64,000 nucleotides of DNA. It comes from Clostridiales bacterium (GTDB taxonomy: Bacteria > Bacillota > Clostridia > Oscillospirales > Ruminococcaceae). Shown here piece by piece: positions 55,239-63,985 of the stretch. The position numbers were made by a program, and so were the translations under genes. Position 1 is the stretch's first letter. Each line of letters begins with the position of its first letter. Where the stretch lies: assembly GCA_003150405.1 (NCBI GenBank), contig QAMM01000009.1, positions 62,001 to 126,000 of the forward strand, in the 5' to 3' direction. The notes under the pieces are model-generated. The model worked only from the letters and a program-made list of their open reading frames with translations. It was not told the origin of the DNA and did not search any database.

Positions 55239-56003
55239 CTATTTTGCCCGAAGTCCCATCCGCTGGCGGGCAATTTCATACATCAGGATTCCCCCCGCGA
55301 CCGATGCATTCAGCGAAGTCACCCGGCCGCGCATCGGCAGGCTGATGCGAAAATCACATTTCTCCAGCACCAGGCGGCTGACGCCCTCTCCTTCCGAGCC
55401 GACCACCAATCCGCATGGGCCGGAAAAATCCTGCTCACACCAGGTGGTGCCGTCCATATCCGCAGCATAGAACCAAAGTCCCTGCTGTTTAAGCTCCTCC
55501 ATAACCGAAGGCAGATTCGGCACTCGTGCCACCGGAAGATGGCTGACCGCTCCCGCCGAGGTTTTCTGCACAATCGAGGTCAGCGACGCGCTGCGGCGTT
55601 TTGGGATGATAAGCCCGTGCGCCCCAGAGGCCTCTGCCGTTCGAATCAACGCACCTAAATTGTGCGGATCCTCCACGCCGTCCGCCAGAATCAGAAACGG
55701 CGGTTCCCCACGTTCCGCTGCACGTGCGAGGATCTCTTCCACCGCAGCATAGCGTGCGCAGCTTGCCGTGGCGACTACTCCCTGATGGTTCTCGGTACCG
55801 CACATTGCTTTGAGTTTCTGCTCGCTCACCTGCTTGACCACCACGCCGCGCTGCTTTGCAATGGCAACGATTTTGTTTAAGCTCCCGGTGAAGCGGTGGT
55901 CGGCAATAAATATCTTGTCAAGCTCCACACCGGCATTGAGCGCTTCCAGCACGGCGTTGCGGCCGGCGATTACGCTGTGTTCCATTTCATTCTGCTGATT
56001 CAT
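55239..56003 (-). CDS. rlmB: 23S rRNA (guanosine-2'-O)-methyltransferase RlmB (SPOUT)
   Basis: Methylates G2251 in the 23S rRNA P-loop region. The 254 residues carry the N-terminal substrate-binding domain (VIAGRNAVLEAL) and the knotted SPOUT core with DPHNLGALIRTAEASGAHG, LVVGSEGEGVSRL and SLPMRGRVTSLNASVAGGILMYE. The whole TrmH-family signature is intact. ATG 56003 has GGATAGGA. First gene of a two-gene unit. Confidence 0.95.
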   Translation of the reverse strand: MNQQNEMEHSVIAGRNAVLEALNAGVELDKIFIADHRFTGSLNKIVAIAKQRGVVVKQVSEQKLKAMCGTENHQGVVATASCARYAAVEEILARAAERGEPPFLILADGVEDPHNLGALIRTAEASGAHGLIIPKRRSASLTSIVQKTSAGAVSHLPVARVPNLPSVMEELKQQGLWFYAADMDGTTWCEQDFSGPCGLVVGSEGEGVSRLVLEKCDFRISLPMRGRVTSLNASVAGGILMYEIARQRMGLRAK

Positions 56004-56094
56004 ACTGGTTCCTATCCCGCCCCAACGGCGCTGTTGATAATCTGTTCAGACCTTGTCACACCTTACGGCGGATGGCCCAATTTCAAATTATATT

Positions 56095-56372
56095 TTCATG
56101 ATCGGCACGTGAGCCCTCTGCGCCGCCGCAGTTTCGCTTGGAACAATCTTCACCGAAATCAGGGGGCTGGAGAGTTCACACCTCGCGGACTTTCCGCGCT
56201 GCATATCAATCGTGTTTGGCCCGTACGGCCGCACATTGTGAGGCTATTATACCATGAACGGCGTGCAGACGCCCACAACAAAACCGTGCATTGCCGCGGT
56301 TTTGCATGGAACAATGTTCTCGTCGCGGTCAAAATCTTTGATTTTGGGCACCGCAGAGGTTATTATACCATA
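56095..56372 (+). repeat. Dispersed repeat, copy B (two tandem units)
   Basis: Shares motifs with copy A. TATCAATCGTGTTTGGCCCG (56204-56223) and GAGGCTATTATACCA (56240-56254) end unit 1. GGAACAATGTTCTC, AAAATCTTTGATTTT (56330-56344) and GAGGTTATTATACCA (56356-56370) form unit 2. Between rlmB and a small membrane protein gene; no coding capacity. It occupies most of the 419-base gap. Confidence 0.6.
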
Positions 56373-56422
56373 CTATCCGACAAAATAAAACATTTTCCGT
56401 CGTTCGGCGCAGGAAATTGTTG

Positions 56423-56725
56423 TCAGCGCAGGAACAGCAGCATCGAAAGCAGCGCCCCGCCCAACGCACCGCATCCCACCTGAAGCAAAATGCGCCAAAA
56501 CGGCCGGCATGTCATTTTAATCCCTTTGTCCTGCCGAATGTAGGTATCCACAAAATAGTTTGCCTGCTCCTGCAATTCTTTTTGATCCACCGTCAGTTTT
56601 TCCGGATTGACAAACAGGATTGCCTTTTCAAAATATGCATTGTCGGTCCGTACAATTTCCACAATTTGCTTGTTGACCCCTTTTACCACAAAAACTTCCC
56701 CACTTTCCACATTTTTTACAAACAC
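56423..56725 (-). CDS. Small C-terminally anchored membrane protein
   Basis: A 100-residue protein with an N-terminal mixed domain (FVKNVESGEVFVVKGVNKQIVEIV, then FVNPEKLTVDQKELQEQANYFVDTYI) and one C-terminal membrane helix (about 77-98). Not a family that I can name. The start GTG 56725 has AGGATGG directly upstream. It lies just past repeat copy B. It might be expressed on its own. Confidence 0.55.
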   Translation of the reverse strand: MFVKNVESGEVFVVKGVNKQIVEIVRTDNAYFEKAILFVNPEKLTVDQKELQEQANYFVDTYIRQDKGIKMTCRPFWRILLQVGCGALGGALLSMLLFLR

Positions 56726-56874
56726 CCATCCTGCTTAAAGTTTCCCACTGTTTAAACAGGGTTTTCAACAAAAAGATTGACCGACTGGCCCAAAAATATA
56801 CATTTTGTAATTGTTTGGCCATAAAAGCCCCCTGTTTTCCCCATTTATTGTGGAAAACTTGGTTGAAACAGTGG

Positions 56875-56906
56875 AAAAGCCCCGCAGCAAACGCAACGGG
56901 GCTTTT
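56875..56906. terminator. Terminator of the DUF6062/YczE unit
   Basis: AAAAGCCCCG / CGGGGCTTTT arms (56875-56884, 56897-56906) with short T tracts on both strands. The rest of 56726-57005 shows no gene. Confidence 0.7.
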
Positions 56907-57005
56907 CTATTTACAGTGTGGAAAGAGTCACAAATTATGATACCGAAAGTATATACAGGTTATGCATAGAATTATACAAAACAAAATCCGCCCATTTTCG
57001 CACCC

Positions 57006-57674
57006 TCATTTTCGGGAGGTCAAAAACCACATGGCGCGCTCAATGGAATCTCTGGAATTACCCCAGTCGGCATCCTTTCCGCCAAAGCGGTAATCAAACC
57101 GGGTGGTAAAATGATGAACGTCGCCGGCCAGTTCGGCGAGATAGCGTTCGGTCAGCGGGTTTAACGCCTCCATGAAAACCGGGAGCTGCTTTTTAGAGAG
57201 CTTGTGCGCTGCCCGTCCGGCTAGCATCTCATAATGCGGCAGGCAGACCACCGGCTGTTCCCGAAACAGCGTCTGAAACTCTGGGTCCGAGAAAAAAATT
57301 TTCAGAATGTTGTCAAGCATCCCGTCCATCACTGACTCAATTTTCTGGCAGACATAGCAGGTCGGCGGCGCCGGCTCCTTTTTGCGGGAAGGCATTTTCC
57401 CTTTTTCAAATAGATTTTTGTGGATTTCCGCCAGCCGCGTCTCTAGTATCAGCGCCAACGAAAGACGGTTCTGCCGGGCATGCATCATATCGAGATGCGT
57501 CTTGCAAAAGCCAAGGCGGTTGGTCTCCACCCGCACGTCCGGCTCCATCATGGCAGCCCCCATAATGTATTCCACACAGCGCTGCTCCAAAATGTCGTGC
57601 ATCGCACAAATAGGACAGCCATCCTTCGGCTCAAACACTTCGCTGATGGGGATGGTATAAATTCGTTCCTGCAT
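57006..57674 (-). CDS. DUF6062 family protein
   Basis: A 222-residue cytoplasmic protein beginning MQERIYTIPISEVFEPKDG. It has several Cys/His pairs: CPICAMH (about 19-25), GFCKTHLDMMH, CYVCQKIE (about 107-114) and VVCLPHYEML. The pattern suggests two metal sites. The family is uncharacterized. ATG 57674 has AAGGAGA. It starts two bases before the end of the YczE-like gene, so the two are coupled. Confidence 0.8.
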   Translation of the reverse strand: MQERIYTIPISEVFEPKDGCPICAMHDILEQRCVEYIMGAAMMEPDVRVETNRLGFCKTHLDMMHARQNRLSLALILETRLAEIHKNLFEKGKMPSRKKEPAPPTCYVCQKIESVMDGMLDNILKIFFSDPEFQTLFREQPVVCLPHYEMLAGRAAHKLSKKQLPVFMEALNPLTERYLAELAGDVHHFTTRFDYRFGGKDADWGNSRDSIERAMWFLTSRK

Positions 57675-57676
57675 TG

Positions 57677-58369
57677 TTATTCTCCTTCCTTTGCAAGGTC
57701 CCCTGCGGGCGCCTTTTCCCCGCTCTGGAACCATCTTTCAGCGGCCGGGCGAAACAACCGGTTCAGCCCTTTGATGATGAAGCCGGAAATCACCGCCGCA
57801 ACAACCGTCCCTTCACGTACCCCCTGAACACTGCCGAAAAACAGCAATGAGAGCAGGACTGAGAGCAGGACAAGCGAAACGTCAAACACAACCTTGACCG
57901 TTCCAAACTCCTTTTTTGTCCGGATAGAAACCGCATTCACAAACGCTTCCCCTGAATTCATCAGCACGCCGGCAAGTACGGTACAGCTCACCCCAAGCGC
58001 GAGCACAAGGCAGCCGCCCAGCAGCAGAAGGGCGCTCATACCATAGCCAGCGGGTTCCAGCGTGGAAAGCATCCATTTGCAGAAGTCCACAAAAGCACCA
58101 AATAGGAGCGAAATCGGGATTTGCAGAAGCTGGTACAGCGAAAACTGCCCGCGCAGGAGAATCGCCTGCCCCGCAATGAGCACTAAATTCCACAGAATGG
58201 TGAAAACTCCCAAAGAGATTCCGGTAAACTTTAAGCTCATAACATACGGCACCGAGGATATAGGCGATGTGCCAAGCTCTGCTTTTACCATAAGCGCAAT
58301 GCCGAGCGCCATAACAAACAGCCCAGCTATCAGCAGCAGGTACCGTTTGATCCGTTCTTTATTTGTCAT
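57677..58369 (-). CDS. YczE/YitT-like membrane protein
   Basis: A 230-residue integral membrane protein with about five helices, of the YczE/YyaS/YitT group (LLLIAGLFVMALGIALMVKAELGTSPISSVPYV). Homologue functions are poorly known. I take ATG 58369 (MTNKERIKRYLLL). Upstream sequence to 58456 reads in frame but lacks family similarity. Coupled with the DUF6062 gene downstream. Confidence 0.82.
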   Translation of the reverse strand: MTNKERIKRYLLLIAGLFVMALGIALMVKAELGTSPISSVPYVMSLKFTGISLGVFTILWNLVLIAGQAILLRGQFSLYQLLQIPISLLFGAFVDFCKWMLSTLEPAGYGMSALLLLGGCLVLALGVSCTVLAGVLMNSGEAFVNAVSIRTKKEFGTVKVVFDVSLVLLSVLLSLLFFGSVQGVREGTVVAAVISGFIIKGLNRLFRPAAERWFQSGEKAPAGDLAKEGE

Positions 58370-59432
58370 CCATTCATTCTTCCCATCCGTTGCAGGAGAC
58401 CACCTGCGGCGATTACACCAAACTTCCTGCCCGCAGCGCAGACCAGAACCCTTCAAGACCTCCGCAGCCTCCTAAATTGTGTCCCCATTATAACACAGTT
58501 TCTGCAAAGGCGGCAAGAATCTCAATGCTTCCGGAACCTTCCACCAACCCGGCACTTCCGTATTGATTTTTTCTGTGGTAAAATCAATGATATACCATTG
58601 TATCAAAGAGGAATGCCGTCTCATCCAGTATTTTCCGCATTGGAAACACAACTGGCACAAAACGGCCGGCGACGCTAAATTATTCCGGAGTCATGGTATC
58701 ATAATTTCATGGCCGCGAATCCCGGCTGGCAATCCGCGCTTCATACAAGGTGCGGATAACGGCGCGGGAATCCTGCGGGGTATGAATTCTTTAAGCATTT
58801 GGCTTCATCAAACACTGTCCCATCGAATGATCCGGCAGCGCGGGGGATGTTTGGACATTGCGTGCCGTTCATGATATTATAACCTCTGCGGTGCTTAAAA
58901 TCAAAGATTTTGATCGCGGCGGGAACCTTGCAGCACTCCAGTATCGCACGGACACACTTATGAATCCATTAAAGTAATCTCGTGGTGTGCGGCCGCACGG
59001 GTGAAACGCGAATGATACACAGTGTGATCAGCCGCCGGGTACAGGTCTGCCGGTAGGCAAACAATTATCCCGCAAGGCACAAGTCCATCGGCCATCTGGC
59101 TTTGGAAAATGCAGCCGCTGTTTCTGGCGGCTGACCGGTGTAGGCACTGGCGCGCTGTTCATGGCATCGCACGATGCGTTCCGAAGCAAACTTCGAGCGT
59201 CTGAGAAAAACAGAAGCGCCTGTGAAAATCAGCGACTGCTTCCTATAAAAACGATTGGCTGATCAAAAGCGGTCTTGTATCAATGCAGGTCTGCCGTTTG
59301 ATTCGGATACCATCAAGTCTGTTTGACAAAAAATATGCAGCGCTTTCAAACGCGCTGTGCCGTACTCATCCTGGGAAGCTCCCCCGTCCAGTCGGCAGTC
59401 CCCGGAAATTTCCATCAGCAAAGGAAGAAGCG
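58370..59432. other. Long gene-poor region
   Basis: About 1,060 bases between the YczE-like gene and ogg with no supported gene. The middle is repeat copy C. 59221-59432 reads open in the ogg frame but has no family similarity. Small hairpins (for example CGAAG-caaa-CTTCG near 59181) occur. A small RNA cannot be excluded. Confidence 0.5.
58690..59220 (-). repeat. Dispersed repeat, copy C (inverted, degenerate)
   Basis: Same family as A and B, but in minus orientation. Motifs: the TATCATTCGCGTTTCACCCG block (58998-59017), GATACTGGAGTGCTGCAAGGTTC (58923-58945), AAAATCTTTGATTTT (58898-58912), GAGGTTATAATATCA (58872-58886) and a weaker GAAATTATGATACCA (58694-58708). More diverged and longer than B. 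The 59041-59220 part keeps only weak matches. Confidence 0.5.
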
Positions 59433-60263
59433 ATGAAACAGCAATACCAAACCATACCAGTCAGCGGATTTTCATTAAAGGATACACTGGACTGCGGCCA
59501 GAGTTTCCGCTGGGAGGAAACGGACGGCGTTTTCTCCGGCGTTGCCTTTGGGCGCGCTTTAACCGTTGCGCAGCAGGAGGACAAGCTCCTGTTTTACGGA
59601 ATCGGCCCGGATGAACTCCCTTTCTGGCGGGAATATTTTGACCTTGATGGTGATTATCCCCGCTTGCAGGAGCTTTACCTGACCGATCCGGTGCTGGAAC
59701 AAGCCTGCCGGTTTGCGGGCGGCATCACCTTACTGCGGCAGGAACCGTGGGAAGCGCTGTGTTCCTTTATCATCTCCCAAAACAACAACATCCCGCGCAT
59801 CAAGGGCATCGTCAAACGCCTGTGCGAATCGTTCGGCGCTCCGTTGGGGCCGGGAATCCACGCTTTTCCGCCGCCGGAGCAGATCGCCAGGCTGCATCTC
59901 GATGACCTTGCCCCCCTACGCGCAGGTTTCCGGGCAAAATACATTTTAGACGCGGCGCAGAAGGTTGCGGACGGCACCATTGACCTGGAGGCAGCGCGTA
60001 CCCTCCCCTTGGAACAGGCACGCGCTCACCTGATGCAGATTATGGGAGTAGGCCCCAAGGTGGCGGAATGTGCGCTGCTCTACGGGCTGCACCGGCTGGA
60101 AGCATTTCCTGTCGACGTATGGATGAAACGGGTGCTGGAACGGTTTTACCCAAATGGGTTTCCCCCTGTGGAATGTCCCGGCGTGGCGCAGCAGTACCTG
60201 TTTCACAGTGTGCGGTGCGGCAAACTGGCAGAGCTGAAAGCCGGGCAGAAAAATGCCGTTTAA
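59433..60263 (+). CDS. ogg: 8-oxoguanine DNA glycosylase (Ogg1-like)
   Basis: Bifunctional base-excision glycosylase/AP lyase for oxidized guanine. The 276 residues hold the OGG N-domain (FSLKDTLDCGQSFRW) and HhH-GPD core: SFIISQNNNIPRIKGIVKRL, then the hairpin GVGPKVAECALLYG containing the catalytic Lys, and PVDVWMKRVL with the catalytic Asp. ATG 59433 follows AAGGAAG. It belongs to the animal-type Ogg1 branch found in Clostridia. Confidence 0.93.
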   Translation: MKQQYQTIPVSGFSLKDTLDCGQSFRWEETDGVFSGVAFGRALTVAQQEDKLLFYGIGPDELPFWREYFDLDGDYPRLQELYLTDPVLEQACRFAGGITLLRQEPWEALCSFIISQNNNIPRIKGIVKRLCESFGAPLGPGIHAFPPPEQIARLHLDDLAPLRAGFRAKYILDAAQKVADGTIDLEAARTLPLEQARAHLMQIMGVGPKVAECALLYGLHRLEAFPVDVWMKRVLERFYPNGFPPVECPGVAQQYLFHSVRCGKLAELKAGQKNAV

Positions 60264-60280
60264 ATCTTCACATAAAGTAT

Positions 60281-60309
60281 TTGCTTTTGCGTCCCAGTTC
60301 GTTTATAAT
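60281..60309 (+). promoter_or_regulatory. Promoter of fba
   Basis: TTGCTT (60281-60286), 17 bases, TATAAT (60304-60309), 38 bases before the start codon. Confidence 0.7.
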
Positions 60310-60346
60310 AGTTTTGTGATAAAAACACCATTAGGAGGATGTCGAT

Positions 60347-61210
60347 ATGTTAGTTTCTGCACAAGAAATGCTCACCAAAGCAAAAGCCGGCAAATACGCA
60401 GTCGGACAGTTCAACATCAACAACCTGGAGTGGACCAAAGCAATCCTGCTCACCGCTCAGGAAAACAACTCCCCGGTAATCCTCGGCGTTTCCGAGGGCG
60501 CGGGCAAATACATGACCGGTTACAAAACCGTCGTCGGCATGGTCAACGGCATGCTGGAAGAGCTCAACATCACCGTTCCGGTTGCGCTGCATCTGGATCA
60601 CGGCAGCTATGAGGGCTGCTTAAAATGCATTGAGGCAGGCTTCTCCTCCATTATGTTTGACGGTTCTCATTACCCGATTGATGAAAACGTTGCTAAAACC
60701 ACCGAGCTTGTTAAAATTACCAAAGAAAAAGGCATGTCGCTGGAAGCAGAAGTCGGTTCCATCGGCGGTGAGGAAGACGGCGTCGTCGGCGCCGGCGAGG
60801 TTGCCGACCCGAACGAATGCAAACGCATTGCAGATCTCGGCGTCACCATGCTCGCGGCAGGCATCGGCAACATCCATGGCAAATACCCGGCCAACTGGAA
60901 AGGCCTTGATTTCGGCGTTCTGGCTGAGGTGCAGAAACTCACCGGCTCCATGCCGCTCGTTCTGCACGGCGGTACCGGCATCCCGGAAGATATGATTAAG
61001 GAAGCCATCTCCCTCGGCGTTTCCAAAATCAACGTCAACACCGAATGCCAGCTCTCCTTTGCAGAGGCTACCCGCAAATACATTGAGGCCGGCAAGGATC
61101 TGGAAGGCAAGGGCTTTGACCCGCGCAAACTGCTGGCGCCGGGCTTTGAGGCCATCAAAGCAACTGTAAAAGAGAAAATGGAGCTTTTCGGTTCGGTCAA
61201 CAAAGCATAA
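60347..61210 (+). CDS. fba: Fructose-bisphosphate aldolase, class II
   Basis: Zinc aldolase of glycolysis and gluconeogenesis that splits fructose-1,6-bisphosphate into DHAP and glyceraldehyde-3-phosphate. The 287 residues show the metal sites in ALHLDHGS (about 80-87), the Glu-rich loop EAEVGSIGGEEDGV and LVLHGGTGIP. Strong codon bias suggests high expression. ATG 60347 has TAGGAGG. Monocistronic. Confidence 0.96.
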   Translation: MLVSAQEMLTKAKAGKYAVGQFNINNLEWTKAILLTAQENNSPVILGVSEGAGKYMTGYKTVVGMVNGMLEELNITVPVALHLDHGSYEGCLKCIEAGFSSIMFDGSHYPIDENVAKTTELVKITKEKGMSLEAEVGSIGGEEDGVVGAGEVADPNECKRIADLGVTMLAAGIGNIHGKYPANWKGLDFGVLAEVQKLTGSMPLVLHGGTGIPEDMIKEAISLGVSKINVNTECQLSFAEATRKYIEAGKDLEGKGFDPRKLLAPGFEAIKATVKEKMELFGSVNKA

Positions 61211-61228
61211 TTGTCTTTCTATAATTCA

Positions 61229-61265
61229 AAAAAGCCTGGAACTTTTGTTCCGGGCTTTTTCGTTT
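61229..61265 (+). terminator. Terminator of fba
   Basis: AAAAAGCC-T-GGAAC / GTTCC-G-GGCTTTTT stem with loop TTTT, then CGTTTTT. Confidence 0.85.
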
Positions 61266-61405
61266 TTCTTTTCCGTGCACTTGCCGTTGTATTTTGGACA
61301 AATAATTGCTAAAATAAGGCTAAAATATGAAGAAGATGTTGCCAAATGAAACGTCTGTCATGGTATAGCAAAGGGTTTGCTGAAATTCCTGCACTTTCCG
61401 AAATA

Positions 61406-61440
61406 AAACAGCCCTTCCCAATTTGGGAAGGGCTGTTTTT
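61406..61440 (-). terminator. Terminator of spoIIE
   Basis: A long perfect stem ACAGCCCTTCCCAA / TTGGGAAGGGCTGT with T tracts; nine bases past the spoIIE stop on the minus side. The 61266-61405 gap shows no gene. Confidence 0.85.
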
Positions 61441-61448
61441 CTGCTGGA

Positions 61449-63764
61449 TCAATCGCCTGTCCGGAGGCGGATAGCCGCCACCGTTACATCGTCGCTGTGA
61501 CCGTCAATGCGTCTGCGGCGCGCTTCACTGGCAATACGTCCGGCAATTTCACGGCTGGATTTTCTGGCATTCATTTCAAGCTCTGCCTCAATCCAGTCGG
61601 TACCGGTAGCAGTGACGCCGTCTGACACAATCAAAACCAAATCCCCGGAAGAGAGCTTGCAGTCCATCCGGTCAAAGCCAACCCCTTTCAGGATGCCGAC
61701 CGGCAGCGAGTCTGACTCCAGCTTCTGTACGGAGCTTCCTTTGAGGATGAAGGTCGGCGCAGCGCCCGCCTTGAGCACCTCCGCACGGCCGGTGTAAAGA
61801 TCCAGCCGGAGAATATCAATGGTAGCCAGGGATTCATCCGGCGCCTTGACCAGTAGTGAGGAATTGATGAGCTTGATAGCGGATTCAAAACCAAACCCCG
61901 CCTTGATGAGCTTTAAGATAAAGGAGCAGGTCATGACTGAATCCACAGCGGCACGGCCGCCGCTGCCCATCCCATCGCTTAAGACAAGATGGAAAAAGCC
62001 CTTGGAATCCAGAAAGGTCTCGTAGCTGTCCCCACAGTACTGTTCGCCATTAGCCGGATATTGCTCGGCATGAAATTCAGTGTGATAACGAGCCATTTCA
62101 AAAAAGGAAAGCTTCACTCGCTCGCCAATTTCAGTGACGCTTGGCAGATCAAATTCGCAGTCCAGAGCAGAGGAAAGATTCTCGCACAGCAACTTTTCCG
62201 AAACCTTTACTGGAGCAGTTGTGTAAATCTCTACCCCTGTACGCTCATTCATATCAGTATAACAGCAGATTTCATCCGCATCTACATTGAGATTGGAAAG
62301 CACGGTGCGCACCTTGGCGGTGCGGCGGTCGTCCAGGCTGCTGACCGTCCCCACCTCTTCTCCAATTTCACAGAGCATTTCGGCAACACCGTCGAGTTGC
62401 TCGGAGGATACCTGTTTTGCCTCCTCTACCATCCGCGCCGCTTGCCGGTGGGAAAGGTAGCTTTGGTAATTCTGGTTGACCGCAGCGGTCAATGCAGAAA
62501 ATTTGCAGCATTTGTTCTGGAAATACTGCGGCATTTGCTCCTCGCGGATGCGGCCCTCTTTTTTGAGGATGGGTGTTACGGTCTCAAGCGCCTGCCAGGT
62601 GGTTTCATACTGGCTTTCCCAGCAAAACATTTTCAATCCGCAGTTGTGGCAGATGTGATCAGCCGAACGGTGGTAGACCGAAGAAATATCCGGCACTTCA
62701 TTTTCACTCATCTTTCCAGACACTGCATCCACTGAACTGCGCAGATCATGCAGGGCAAGGGCTGCAAACCGCAGCCGGTTGGCAAGCCAGCCGCTGTCCT
62801 GCGCCCCGGTTTTCCCGGAAGCGGCATCCAGCGAAACAGCGAAACTCCCGCCGAGAAAACGCACTGGAATCACTGCAAAAACGGCGGCAGCAAAAAAAGA
62901 ATCCAGCAGGTAGACAATGGTTTGCTGCCCGGTACTTATCATAAAGGCACCGCAGGTATTTACCGCCAGAAAAACAGCAACCTGCCCCAACTTTCCCAGT
63001 GGTTTAAGCGCACTGGCGAGGATAGCCGCCATCATCATTGCGCCGCCATAGGGGGCAAAATCCGCACTGTAAAGAGCAAACGACGCAGCCGTTCCGGCGG
63101 CAACCGCAGCGCCAGAAAAACCACCTTTCCCCATAAAGTACAGCACGACCAAAATCCCTATGATCCGGCCAAGAGTAAAGGTGAAAAAATGTATGTCGCA
63201 GAGGGCGAGCAAAAACACGCCGCCAATGACGCCAATGCTAACATATTCCCGCATGGTATAATGGCGCATATCCCGCGGGGAGAAAAATGCTTTGACCGCG
63301 GTTGCTCCAAAATAGGTGACAGCGAAGCAGAGAACCGCCTGCAGCGCCCGGAGCAGGTAAACCACCGGCCCTGCGGATTCAATGGCGGAGGCCCCAAGCC
63401 CACAGCAGAGCATGACCAGAAAGGAGAGCGCACCAAGCAGGATTGGGCTTGCCTTTAAAGTATAAACACGGTGAACAAACATTTTTAAGAGCAGCACAAT
63501 CAGAAGTGCGGGAAGCAGCACTAACTGATCGGCGCGGTTGCCGAACAGGACGTAACCGAGCACACTGCCCGCAATCGCAGCGTAGGAATAGGTCCGCGGC
63601 AGGGCGGCCGATACGGCAACGCCCATTCCGGCAAGGCCGCCAATCATACGGGCGTTGGAAGCAAGCGCCGCAAGCAGTACAACAATGCCGTAGCGGATGA
63701 TTGCCTCCACTCCATGCAGCTTGCCGGCGTTTTCGGATGTTTTCATCTGTAAAGCAGTTTTCAC
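61449..63764 (-). CDS. spoIIE: Stage II sporulation protein E (SpoIIE phosphatase)
   Basis: Membrane PP2C phosphatase that dephosphorylates SpoIIAA to activate sigma-F in the forespore and helps place the polar septum. The 771 residues comprise an N-terminal set of about ten helices (20-320), a central regulatory region with CxxC-type cysteines (HICHNCGLKMFCW) and a C-terminal PP2C domain (LSDGMGSGGRAAVDSV, LIVSDGV, DDVTVAAIRL), catalytically intact. I take GTG 63764, with AGAGGTG upstream; GTG 63773 is possible. Confidence 0.93.
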   Translation of the reverse strand: MKTALQMKTSENAGKLHGVEAIIRYGIVVLLAALASNARMIGGLAGMGVAVSAALPRTYSYAAIAGSVLGYVLFGNRADQLVLLPALLIVLLLKMFVHRVYTLKASPILLGALSFLVMLCCGLGASAIESAGPVVYLLRALQAVLCFAVTYFGATAVKAFFSPRDMRHYTMREYVSIGVIGGVFLLALCDIHFFTFTLGRIIGILVVLYFMGKGGFSGAAVAAGTAASFALYSADFAPYGGAMMMAAILASALKPLGKLGQVAVFLAVNTCGAFMISTGQQTIVYLLDSFFAAAVFAVIPVRFLGGSFAVSLDAASGKTGAQDSGWLANRLRFAALALHDLRSSVDAVSGKMSENEVPDISSVYHRSADHICHNCGLKMFCWESQYETTWQALETVTPILKKEGRIREEQMPQYFQNKCCKFSALTAAVNQNYQSYLSHRQAARMVEEAKQVSSEQLDGVAEMLCEIGEEVGTVSSLDDRRTAKVRTVLSNLNVDADEICCYTDMNERTGVEIYTTAPVKVSEKLLCENLSSALDCEFDLPSVTEIGERVKLSFFEMARYHTEFHAEQYPANGEQYCGDSYETFLDSKGFFHLVLSDGMGSGGRAAVDSVMTCSFILKLIKAGFGFESAIKLINSSLLVKAPDESLATIDILRLDLYTGRAEVLKAGAAPTFILKGSSVQKLESDSLPVGILKGVGFDRMDCKLSSGDLVLIVSDGVTATGTDWIEAELEMNARKSSREIAGRIASEARRRRIDGHSDDVTVAAIRLRTGD

Positions 63765-63818
63765 GTCTGACACCTCTGGATAATCCCTGAATTTTGGACG
63801 AATATGGAAATTAATTCC

Positions 63819-63852
63819 ATTATAGCGGTGTCCCTACAATTATTCTGTCAAA
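63819..63852 (-). promoter_or_regulatory. spoIIE promoter, Spo0A-type 21-bp spacer
   Basis: TTGACA (63846-63851) and TATAAT (63819-63824) on the minus strand, separated by 21 bases instead of 17. The opposite strand reads TGTCAAA at 63846-63852, one base off the 0A box TGTCGAA, overlapping the -35. Wide spacing and an overlapping 0A box are the known features of Spo0A-activated sigma-A promoters such as spoIIE and spoIIG. Confidence 0.75.
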
Positions 63853-63925
63853 GAAGCAGCGCGAAATCTGCGAGAAAACCGGAAGTTGTGCGGAAAACGG
63901 CAGGATTGTTTGGAAACAGCCGTAC

Positions 63926-63972
63926 AAAAACCAAAACAACGCTGGACAAAAGCCTGTCCAGCGTTGTTTTGG
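63926..63972 (-). terminator. Terminator of a gene beyond the right edge
   Basis: An 18-bp perfect stem (63931-63948 with 63955-63972) and TTTTTG on the minus strand. Confidence 0.8.
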
Positions 63973-63985
63973 TGGGATTTCCCTT

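Noticed and set aside
56726..57005. Several TGTGGAAA-like repeats that might suggest a replication origin
   Set aside because: They do not match the DnaA box TTATCCACA, and no dnaA, dnaN or rnpA-rpmH is nearby.
58370..59432. tRNA or rRNA gene in the gene-poor region
   Set aside because: No cloverleaf with a TTCRA T-loop or CCA end could be traced on either strand.
59283..59432. N-terminal extension of the Ogg protein
   Set aside because: The 50 extra residues have no family similarity, and the ATG at 59433 has a good binding site.
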